From NCBI GenBank assembly GCA_947000775.1, contig CAMQGK010000567.1:12642001-12706000 (forward strand): DNA of 64,000 nucleotides, in the 5' to 3' direction. The notes below the pieces were generated by a model. That model worked only from the letters and a program-made list of their open reading frames with translations. It searched no databases and was not told where the DNA came from. This DNA is from Pterois miles. Its lineage: Eukaryota > Chordata > Actinopteri > Perciformes > Scorpaenidae. The position numbers and the translations under genes are program-made. Numbering within the stretch: position 1 is the first letter of the stretch; each line of letters opens with the position of its first letter. Shown piece after piece: positions 46,501 through 56,300 of the stretch.

Positions 46501-48619
46501 GCCCTGGAAACCCAGACCATATCTCAGGAAGTCCCGCAGCTGGTCATAGCAGGTGAAGTAGATGACGGTGGCAGGTACAGCCATAACCCTGCACACACAC
46601 ATACATATGAGCTAAGAACAGCACTGCACGCTGTATTAAAAAACAGCTTTTTGTCTAAGGAGTCTGGTGGCTTTGACAGGAGCAGAGATAATGGCTTCAG
46701 TTTCCCATCGGAAATGGCTGTCTGTCGGCAAGTTAAAGCTGTGAAAATATTCTAAATATAGTGCACAATTAAACTGATATTGATTTTTTAGGTGTTTAAA
46801 ATACATTTTGCTGCAGCCCCTGTCTGATTCAGAAAATATTAAATTTGCAGAGGAAACACATTGTTCTTGTAATTTCGGTACTTAAACTAGGAAAATGCTG
46901 AAATACTAAATATCAGAAAAAACAGCCACTGGCCACTTACATCACTATGTTTCTCACCTCAACCTGAATACAAGTATTTTTAACAATTTCTTTAGACACT
47001 CACAATGTTGGTGGCAGTCCACTCCACAAAGACCTGAGTCCTTCATGTCGAGTGATTTTCACAAAAGCATCCTATGGAATAAACAAACAAACATGCTTTA
47101 AACACATGTTGTGTGCAAAAAGACTGTGGCAAAAGCAAAGCTGTTGATGAAAGTGTACTCACAAGTGTCCCACTGAAATGTGTTGGTGTTTTGTACCAAC
47201 TGGTGCAACTGGTTCCATTTTGACACACATAGATGTGATCCATCAGTCCATTACAATACAGGAAACATTTCCCTGTGAGAGACGGAACAACCAGTTGTCA
47301 GCAGAATATTGTATGACCCAGCCTTCCCAGCAACCACCCAACATAAATCATCTAATTTATCAAAAACTAAAAACATCTAAACAAGTATCTAAATACTAGC
47401 ATGCTTCATGCTTTCTAACCAGAGTTATATAATCCTTGACAGAGCAGAGAAAGGTGATTAATAATACATGCGATGGCAATGACCACAGAGTCACTCAGAT
47501 ATTAACATCAGGGCTGTCCTTGTCTCTGCTTATCTGGCATGTTTATTTACAGCTGGTTAAAGATACGACTATTGACAAAGAAAATTCAGAGAAACTCATA
47601 ACCCGCTCCCATTACTATCGATTTTTTAGATTTAAATTACATTTGTTTTGTGGTTATTTAAGCTCCCAAACTGTAGAATCTCTACCAGCATGAAACTGTT
47701 CAAAGCCAAAACTGCAGCCACATAAAGTACAAATATCGTCTGAAGGCCGAGAAATGAAACAAAAACAAGCAACATGTAAAGGGCTTATTTCTTTATTAAC
47801 AAGAGATGTTTGTTAATTGAGCATGAGTGCCCACACACAGAAAGTTATGGTGGACTATCATGTTTTTTTTTTCTAGCAAGGTTTAGCATGCAGCGACAGT
47901 GGGTCAGATACTTACACTTGGAAGAGCGGATGACACCACCCCATGGAGTAGATTCACATGCTAAAGCTATGAAACAAAGCAAAAGGCAGGGCAGATAAAG
48001 ACAGAGATGAAGACAGCACAAAAGACACAAAGGACAGGTGACGTGAGGTTAGAAAAGCATCCAGATACACATGGCACTCAGACGCAGCTGTTAGAGACAA
48101 AGTCAGTGTTTCAATAGCTAAGTTAGTGTGTGATCTAAAACCATAGCTCCTTGACCTACCTTGGTGGAATGGTGTTTGCTGAGCCTGCAGTCTGATCTTC
48201 ACAACATCCAGCGGTGTGACTGCAAACAAATTAATCAACAGATTCAATTATCACACACAGACATAGGTTATGTCCAAAACTGCACACTAACATGCTATTT
48301 GGGATGCTGAAACAGTATATGAGATATTTTAGTATGTACCAATACTATGAAAATTGCTCACTATTTCCTGTGAAATATTTCAGGATGCAAACACTAGTCA
48401 CAACAAACCAATTGTGTGCACAAGACAAAACATTGGGGAAAACTGCACCGGAAAAGAGAAATTACATTCATAAACATACAGACATAAGTTGTTTTTTTTC
48501 ATCTTTGTTTGCATAATCTCACCAAAAATAGATGTGAGGAGGGCTCCAGTACCAGAAGCCAGCATCTGCTGCACTGGAGAGATCGCAGCCGCGGAGCCGC
48601 TGACTGCCCGTTCCCCCAT
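40594..48619 (-). CDS. slc25a39: Mitochondrial glutathione carrier SLC25A39
   Basis: An inner-membrane solute carrier that imports glutathione in mammals. Coding exons (high to low): 48619-48523, 48219-48160, 47272-47163, 47071-47004, 46588-46464, 46375-46202, 45492-45383, 44282-44201, 41682-41602 and 40700-40594 (stop TGA). All are in phase, giving 337 aa. The start [20 protein letters not shown] fits the family. The three carrier signatures are TPLDVVK (34-40), SPLELVR (161-167) and LPFDVVK (255-261). The matrix loop has C55, C59, C69 and C75 with the C-X3-C-X9-C-X5-C spacing of the human Fe-S-sensing loop. SLC25A40 is the close alternative; the location beside grn supports SLC25A39. A cassette exon and transposon-filled introns are listed separately. 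Confidence 0.95.
40973..41168. mobile_element. Palindromic MITE in slc25a39 intron
   Basis: 'ctgcgaggtaaaattact..' at 40973-41019 is repeated inverted at 41117-41168 (ending 'agtaattttacctcgcag'). The arms are about 47-52 bp around a loop of about 97 bp. A related piece, 'gagtctggtggctttgacag', lies at about 46660. This is a non-autonomous foldback element. Confidence 0.75.
41772..44185. mobile_element. Outer hAT-like element with 8-bp TSD (host of a nested hAT)
   Basis: The left end CAGAGGTGAGACC and right end ..ACACCTCTG are inverted, and the perfect 8-bp duplication gatataag flanks it (41764-41771 and 44186-44193), as expected for hAT transposition. It contains a second, nested element at 42593-43676. 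Without that insertion it is about 1.3 kb. No transposase was recognised in its own sequence, so it is non-autonomous. Interior sequence has several inverted copies of 'tttatttgtt..ggaag..ggatttactc'. Its left end matches the fragment at 2311. Confidence 0.85.
42593..43676 (+). mobile_element. Nested, decayed hAT transposon with 8-bp TSD
   Basis: Terminal repeats CAGGCATGTCCAAAGT (left) and, reversed, CAGGGGTGTCCAAACT (right). The perfect 8-bp duplication ctataaac lies at 42585-42592 and 43677-43684. The subterminal 'ggcccgcgggcc' palindrome is typical of this hAT group. Frames within 42721-43100 translate to hAT transposase C-terminal motifs ([37 protein letters not shown]), but they are shifted between frames and lack the segment after GSTY, so the enzyme is dead. 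Confidence 0.93.
47916..47966 (-). CDS. slc25a39: slc25a39 51-nt cassette exon (alternative)
   Basis: Acceptor tttcatag and donor GTAAGT flank 51 nt that keep the frame in both splice forms. Skipping joins the codons as FHQ-G-KCFLYC. Inclusion gives FHQ-A, then [16 protein letters not shown], then W-KCFLYC. The included protein would be 354 aa. Human SLC25A39 also has isoforms that differ by an insert just before the Cys loop. Inclusion adds one more cysteine. It lies between the 48219-48160 and 47272-47163 exons. Confidence 0.6.
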
Positions 48620-48628
48620 CCTGTCCAC

Positions 48629-49986
48629 CTGTCACACCAAAAACAAAACCCTTTACAGTGAGAACACTATGTTCTGTAACTAAACTTCAATGAGTTGTTT
48701 TCTGACCCTGTTGCACCCTTGTAGCCAGGTGTCTATGTCTCATTATGTAAAACAACTAAAGAGGAGTGTGTTGGGTTCCTGCACGATCAGAAACCTAACA
48801 CTGACTTTGTGTACTGTTATGTCAGAAAGCTGATAATGAGACAGCTGCTCCTGAGGTGCTCCAAGTTAGTGTCAAGGTAACAAAATTAGGTTAAGAGAGG
48901 GTTAGCATGACTGCAATTTACACTATTGGCCTTCAGGAATGAAGCTACATCGCTGAAACACATAGATCAATTATTATTGTGTAATAAAGTCAGATGTGAG
49001 CTGGATAGGTCTAGGCGTAGTTGTTATTTTTGGGGTCTTGAAACATTATGATAGCTTATCTACAATGTGCATGTCACCAGACCCACTCCCAACTCACAGA
49101 GTAGTAATAGCAGATAAATTCACATTTAATCAGCCAATACTGAAATGGAACGTAAAAGAATGAAGTTAAAGCAATAAATATCCTTAGGGAAGACCTGTCT
49201 TTAAGGGTTAATTGGGTTTTAGGAAATCATACAAAACACCAATAAATCCATCACTACGAACTAAGATGTTTTGGCTGAATATTCTTAAAGTAAATGTGCA
49301 TTGTGGAGGATGTTTGGATAAGTAACAGTCATTTCAAACCTGTTTCCCTACCTGTGTGGTTGCCGTTTGTTCCCTCTAGCTATTCCTGGACTTAATGACA
49401 CTTTAGTGTGACAGTTATAGCCACTTGGCCTTCAGTGTTTGTCTGGTCAATAAGCTGCTTTGCCAAAAAACAAAGAACAACAACCATGTAGCTAGCTAAA
49501 TGTTATTTTTGAAGGAGAGTTGCACAATGTACTTTTTGGAGATCATATTTCATCCATTCAATGAGCCCTCCTCAGGATTTAATGTAGCTATAGATATGTA
49601 GTAAACGGAGAGGATGTTTGGTGTCTTTCTGTCACCTTCACATAAATTACGGTACACAAAATTGCAAGAATGAGCTTCATGTTTGATTAGATTAACGAAT
49701 TCTGCAACTGCGCAGAAGTAAGAAAAGTAATGGCACACTGTCGTTTTTCCTTTATTAACGAGCTGAACAGACAAAATTAATATATCTTAACGACCATGAC
49801 GGGGTTAAAATATACAGGAGAGGAGGAACTGTTGGATTCAAAGCCAGATAGACAAAACACATTATCATGTAGCTAACGCTATGGCTAGCTAGCTGTCAGC
49901 ATGTCAGTGAAATTTAGCTGTGTAGCTAGCTAGCTAACGTTAGCTTTCCGTGAAACGTTTTCAGACAACAAGCTGCCGTTACTCAC
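48629..49986 (-). other. slc25a39: slc25a39 first intron
   Basis: Runs from the donor GTGAGT at 49986 to the acceptor at 48630-48629 (gtgacag), nine nt before the start codon. No exon or strong repeat was recognised inside. Confidence 0.6.
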
Positions 49987-50394
49987 CTCTACTTTAGCTG
50001 CCAGTGTCGCTGTGAAACAGAGGCGCCCTCACACATCTCCGTCAGCTAAATATTAGCTACGTCGCTATATTTAAGAGCATATCGTGCTGTAACGTCTTCG
50101 GGTTCTCCAATGCGGATAACATGTTTTTTGGAGTCGGGCTAAAGCTCGCAGCAGCGGGGAGCAATTTAAGAGTACAGGTCAAAAATCTAGACTTCATAAA
50201 TCTGTAAACAAATACACTCAGTGATTGCCCTACAAACGTGGTGAAGACAGGCAGCTGTCCATGTTGTGTTAATCAGTGGTACTCTGTCAGAGTTCGCCTG
50301 GCCCCGCCCCTTGCGCTCTTCAACCGGGTCGTGTCCAAAAGGGAGCCCGTAAATTGCACAATCAAACCTGAGATCTGCGAAAACTCTCGCGAGA
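49987..50394 (-). promoter_or_regulatory. slc25a39: slc25a39 5' UTR exon 1 and CpG-type promoter
   Basis: The exon 1 donor (GAG|GTGAGT) is at 49987/49986. Upstream there is no TATA box. A CCAAT box (50107-50111), a GC box gccccgcccc (50301-50310) and the palindrome TCTCGCGAGA (50385-50394) are present. The start site is not resolved. grn lies head-to-head about 0.5 kb away, so the region may serve both genes. Confidence 0.6.
50385..50394. promoter_or_regulatory. TCTCGCGAGA palindrome, copy 1
   Basis: A perfect 10-bp palindrome identical to a known element of TATA-less vertebrate promoters (linked to ZBTB33/Kaiso binding and bidirectional promoters). Confidence 0.8.
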
Positions 50395-50449
50395 CTCGCG
50401 GCCCTTAGACCCATCCTAACCATGGATGATATAATAATATAAAGATCCT

Positions 50450-50557
50450 AACCTTAACTATTCCACAGCTGTTTCTAACCTTAACTGTTCGAGATCAATG
50501 CCTAACCTAAACTATTTGAGATCAATGCTCAGCCTTGATAATCTCGCGAGAGTTTGC
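50450..50557. repeat. Four 27-bp tandem units in the promoter region
   Basis: Units start at 50450, 50477, 50504 and 50531, with the pattern 'aaccttaactgttcgagatc' plus 'aatgcct'. The fourth unit is diverged and holds the second TCTCGCGAGA palindrome. Confidence 0.7.
50542..50551. promoter_or_regulatory. TCTCGCGAGA palindrome, copy 2
   Basis: The second perfect copy, 157 bp from the first, on the grn side of the head-to-head region. Confidence 0.8.
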
Positions 50558-50753
50558 TATGGGACATTATCAGCTGCTGTCGCACTGGGGCGCCGCCTGG
50601 TGCCGCATTGTGTAAACAACTTTGTCCCTCAGTCAACAGGAACCTGTTCAGTGTTCAGATGGTTAAACAGGAGCAACTTTATCAGCCATATTTATTTTTA
50701 AAAAATGATTTAATTTCATGTTTAATTTTAAGACCAAGAGAGGCGCTGTTGCG

Positions 50754-50761
50754 CCCCCCCC

Positions 50762-50808
<47 letters not shown>

Positions 50809-50819
50809 TTTCTCTCTCT
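50754..50819. repeat. (C)n(CT)n tract near grn 5' end
   Basis: A run of about 19 C followed by CT repeats, just upstream of the probable grn exon 1. Such homopurine/homopyrimidine tracts can form triplexes and often lie near promoters. Its length may be unreliable. Confidence 0.9.
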
Positions 50820-50925
50820 GGGGGTGTGTTCAAGACAAGGCAAGTCAATCATTTGCGTTATTTAGTAGTGAGAGACACTTGTGAAACACCTTACAGCTCA
50901 CAGCAGCTCTTCACTCTTTACCGGG
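50820..50925 (+). other. grn: Probable grn non-coding exon 1
   Basis: Ends at a strong donor (G|GTAAGT, 50925/50926). The first coding exon begins at 51838 after acceptor ttatgcag. Start site unknown; the left boundary given is a guess. Confidence 0.5.
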
Positions 50926-51428
50926 GTAAGTGCAAAATAAACTTCTTCTTTAAGCTTTTAAAATCTGACATAATGCTTGCTGAACAAAGTCCTTTAAAGG
51001 AATTGTAAAGATGTTTGACAGTTTACAGTATTTTCTTCTTTGAGTTTTAGATTACTTAAATTGTTTTAACCTTTTCGTTGTAAACGTTAACGTCCCTGTG
51101 TAAAACATCCAAAGTTTATTCTGACTACGGACTATGCTATTTTTTATTAAGACAAAGCGAAACTAAGTGAAACTGAAAGTTGTGTTAGACTTGCTTATTC
51201 ATTGCGTATAAAGAGAAATCAGGAACAAACATCTGACGGAACTATTGCACTTTCAGAAAATAAATGATTTATGAATTATTTGCATTTTTATTTTTGGACT
51301 GTATGACTCAGTGAAATAGGCTATTGAATTTAAAGGTTTGAAATCACCAGATAGATAAAATATTCAATCGTGATCGCATGTTTGTCCATAGTTAATCGCT
51401 ATAATCGCACAAAGTTGTCAAGTATTTA

Positions 51429-51740
51429 ATATTCTTATCAACATGGGAGTGGACAAATATGCTGTTTTATGTAAATGTATGTATATATTTATTAATGGAA
51501 ATAAATTAACAACATAAAATAATGACAAATATTGTCCAGAATTGTCCTGCATGTGATTATCGTAAAGTGGGCATGTCTGTAAAGGGGAGATTGGTGGGTA
51601 CCCATACAACCCATTTTCATTCACATATCTGGAGGTCAGAGGTTATTGGACCCCTTTGAAAATGGCCTTGGTTTTTCCTCGCCAAAATTCCTAGCCCAAA
51701 TTTGGATCATTATTTAACCTCCTTCACTACAAGCTCATAT
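51429..51740 (+). repeat. Dispersed repeat, family E copy in grn intron 1
   Basis: Contains 'gtgggcatgtctgtaaaggg', 'catatctggaggtcagaggt' and 'gacccctttgaaaatggcc', and shares its first part with 18650-18790. This is a longer copy of the same interspersed element. Confidence 0.7.
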
Positions 51741-51837
51741 GACATGCCTTATTAATACATTGAGAGTTGAGAGGGGAATTGCACATGCACACATTTCACT
51801 TTCTTTGACCTCTGTGTGTGTGCTTCCCCTTATGCAG

Positions 51838-53312
51838 ATGCAGAAGTGGGTTGTGATCTGTTGGGCCCTGCTGGCTCTGGTTGGTGCTGATGAGTGTCCA
51901 GATGGAGGGAGATGTGGAAACGGTCAAACCTGCTGCAACGACCCGGCCAACGGCTTTGAATGCTGTCCATTTGATCAGGTAGATCATGGTTGTACTCCAT
52001 GCATGTTTTGCATTATAATTCTCCCTGAACAGCAAAAAATGAATCTCAATTACTCTACCTGCTGTAACTGACTAGCTTTTGTTGTAATCCTATTTTTTGG
52101 ATTAGTAATTCTACTTAGGCATGCACTTAGTGACGTTTCTGGGAGTGCAGGTGATACACAATTGCCTTTTGATTGTCATTGCACCAAAAGTGCCATTTTA
52201 ATCCCTAAAAGTTTAGTTTAGTTTATTAGGATTAAGACTAGCTGATGTCATGGTGTCAGCTATATTACAAACAAAAATCTACAGTACATTACAATAGATT
52301 TGAGGAGATTTGTTTTCAGTCTAGGTGGTCAGAGCTGACCTGTCTCCTCAGATAATTATGCTCTCTACTGATATACAATAATGGCCAGTAAATACTGTGA
52401 TTTCCTGTTTTTCACGTCCCTAATCAGCCAAGTTGCACAAGCAAAAAAACACATTCTATGAAAACATCACAAACATGTTTACTCTGCACTTAGCTGTTCC
52501 AACACGACACTGATTCTTACACTATATTAGGTATTCAGAGGAAAATATTAGGGATGCACCAATCTGTCCCAATCTCAGTCCCAATACTGAAAGTGATACC
52601 TGGGCTCAATACCAAATACTGATCCGATACCAGCGTTAAATTAAAGAGCTTAATGTCTCACTGTATGGAAGAGACTGAGATCATTCTTTTATGTATGAGG
52701 CAACATCAGACTTGATTTAAACATTGTTCTACTAACAAATAAATATATAGATATACTGTACATTTACTGAATTGCTATTTGTTATTAAAACAATAAACAG
52801 TACATCATAATTCATTAGCAGGAATTACAACTGAAATGTAAACCATTTAATGCAGCAACTAATTGGTCAAAAGAGGGTCAATATCCACCCGATAGTTGAT
52901 ACTGTATCAATATGCATTTTTTAAATAAAATGCTAACATTTTTTTGCATCAGTTCATACACAGATTGTCTTACCTTAAGCTACAGTATATTTGGTATATC
53001 TGGAAACCTCTGGATAGATATACATTAAAATGTTAATAGTTTTTCAAACAATGCTTGGATGCACAACATGTATTTGTAACAATAGACCTGCAGGTGTTTC
53101 TGACATGGTTAAAGAGTTTAAAGTAGCTACGTTTAGCTTCATAAGTTGATTTTGTGCACACTGCCCTGCAAAGCCAAAATGCAGTAACTGCATATTTAGT
53201 TTAAATTTAGTTAAGACAAGAGTCTCAGTTGATGACATTAATTATGTCATATGAAACATTTTTTTGATGCCATCTAATGTTTAAGAAAACATTGTGTTAA
53301 ATGTGCAGGTGA

Positions 53313-53396
<84 letters not shown>

Positions 53397-56300
53397 ATTT
53401 ATATGTATATATAGAAAGAAAGAAAGAAAGATTTCCTTTTTAGTCCAAGTGGGGAAATTCAGTTTTACACTCTGTTGTTCACACAGTCAGTTCACACAGT
53501 ACATATACATGTCAATGGAGAGATGTAGAGTGATGGGGCTGCTCCTGACAAGCGCCAGAGCAGTTGGGGGTTTGGTGCCTTGCTCAGGGGCACCTCGGCA
53601 GTGCCCAAGAGGTAAACTGGCATCTCTCCAGCAACCAGTTGGTCTTGGTCCATGGGGGATTTGAACCCGGGTCCTCCACATCCTAACCCAAGTCCTTACG
53701 GACTGAGCTACTGCCGCCCCCAGTATATGTGTGTGTATATACTGTATATATATATACATACACACATATATATGTATATTTATATACATATATATGTCAA
53801 TTTTTGTCATATAGACTAATAATAAGTCAAAAAAAGACATGAAATGAAGAAACTGCATCCTGTCCTGCTCTCTATTGTAGGTCAGCACAATTAATTTAGC
53901 CTCTTAAGATAAACTCCAGTAAAGTTATAGTACTTTACTTTGTCCCTTTTGTCTGTCACATAGTTAAATGTAAATATGAGATCATTTAGATATGAGATAT
54001 ATAAATATGAGATATCTTGTCCTCTGAAATAAAAAGAAATGAAGGCTGGACAGTTGCACTATTCATGCTCAGTGATGTTTTACTACTTTATGAGTCAGAT
54101 TAAAGCTGTGGCCTCATTCAGCCACTGTGATAGCAGTTTTAAAACTTTGCTAGTCAAAGTGTTCCTACTCCTGTACTGCTGTGCTCGTAGGCTGAGTGCT
54201 GTGGGGATCACATGCATTGCTGTCCTGCGGGAACAGTTTGTGATACAGCCACGTCCAGCTGTTTGAGCTCGACTGGGTCCATCCCCTGGGTGGAAAGAGC
54301 TGCTGCTGATCAGCCCGGACTCTCCAAAGTAAGAATAACACAAATATGTTGCTTTCATAATAAAATCCTGAGTGCGTGTTTAAGAGCCCTGTTTCCCACC
54401 ATGTCTCTGCAGTCCTTCAGGATGATCAAGTCGTACATGGGGGAGGACGACGAAAACGTCTGTCCCGATCTGTCACGATGCCCACCTGAGTTTTCCTGCC
54501 TGAGGGCCTTGACAAAGTATGGCTGCTGTCCCTTAGCTCAGGTAATCAAACTATGCCCAACACAGATATAACATGCAACATGCTGCATAAAATACTGGTA
54601 CAACTATCAGGGAAACTACATAACTACATAAAGTTTATTAATAATTTTATTAATAAATTGTACTTTTAAGGCTATAAATGCTGTCAAGTTGAATCCAAAT
54701 GCTATTTGAAGAAAATGACTGTCTGTTTAAAGGTATATAAGTGATATTAACATTCAGTGACATTTCAGATTTAGTCTAATGTGCCAGTATTACATACAGT
54801 ATGTTCATCATAACAGCGGCTTTTATATCCACAGTCCTCTGTATTCTGGTTTCCCTTTTCTGAACGATGAATACAGGTTACCGCCGCCTTCTGGTGTTAT
54901 TCATCTTACGTAGACGCAGCCGTCAGCTTCAGTCTCTGTAGTGTGTTCAAATGACACTTGTCGGCCAAGACAAAAGCGTTATGAGGCGACTCAACAGTCA
55001 TCCTAGCCTTCATCGCTGCTAGTTATTGGATGTTGGGGTGGTATGTCTGGGCCTAAAGGGGTCACTGGCCCCAAAAAGTTTGAGGGGCCCTAATTTAAAT
55101 CTTTCAAGTCCACATAAACCATGAAGTCCATGATGGAGTAGTAGTAGCAGTAGCAGTAATACTGTGATATTATGGGTGAATATGCAAAATTTGTTTCCCA
55201 AAATCTTGGTGACTTCCTGTCACAAGGAGGATCTTTACTGGTTTGGTTAGCAAGCAGCGCATTTTCACTTCACTCAAGACAGGTTTCTACTGTTGTGGGG
55301 GATTTAATGACCTTTTCACTGCCATTCTGTTGCAGTAGCTGCTTCCTGTCAGCTACTGTATTAACAAACATTATAACAGGAAATATGCAGTATAGGGCCC
55401 TGTTTAGAATGCTTCTATTTTGTATTTATATTATTTATATTTTATGTTGTTTGAAAAGGTTTATAAGAGGAAGCTGCAGCTCTGATCAGGCAGCAGCTTC
55501 CTGTGTTTTGCTGTAAAGTTATCTGCTGGATTGCTTTACAGTGCAGTGCAGAGAAAAGTACAGACTGGTAATATGGCACCTTTAGATGTCTGACTACTCC
55601 ACTTGTTTGGGATAATATAATTAAGAGGGAATTCATATGACATTCACACTTGTATTGCATTGTGATTTCCCCTGACAGGGAGTCCCCTGCTCTGATGGGA
55701 AACACTGCTGTCCTGAGGGCCACCAGTGCAGCACAGACTGTCGCTCCTGCATCAAAAATGGTGAAACTTCTACTGATTAACACAACATATTACTACACAG
55801 TCTGGAAAACTGTCAGATTTTTCTGTAACAGCGTTAAACTGGTGTTAATCCTGTCTGCAGACCAGGGACTACTTTGTGTCAATGGGTAATTACAAAACTG
55901 AGTGAACAAAAATGATGTGAAAATCCCCAAGGCTCCAGTCTCGGGCATCTTCTGTTCGACCATGACTGGATGTGCTAAAATAAGCCTACTATCAGTAAAT
56001 ACACTTTGAGTCATATCTTTTTTGGTCTGCATTAAAGAGTTTACTGCTTGTTTTTATTCTTTATTTTATTCCACAGCATGTCACTGTTTGCATTGCAAGC
56101 ATTGTTGATAACTTTGAAAAGTGCTATAGAAATCTGATGTATTACTTAACGAATGGACTCGTGTGGGGTATGAACATAGCTTGGTTTCTATTGCATTTCC
56201 ATTGCACATATCGATAGAAGGAATTATTACACAGCTTTGTTAAATATGCATTTCTGATTGGTCGATCACAGAGTTTTACTGTCTGTTTTTTTTATAAAAG

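Noticed and set aside
50663..50865. Arg/Glu or Ser/Leu repeat proteins near 50.7 kb
   Set aside because: They are translations of the (CT)n tract beside grn exon 1.
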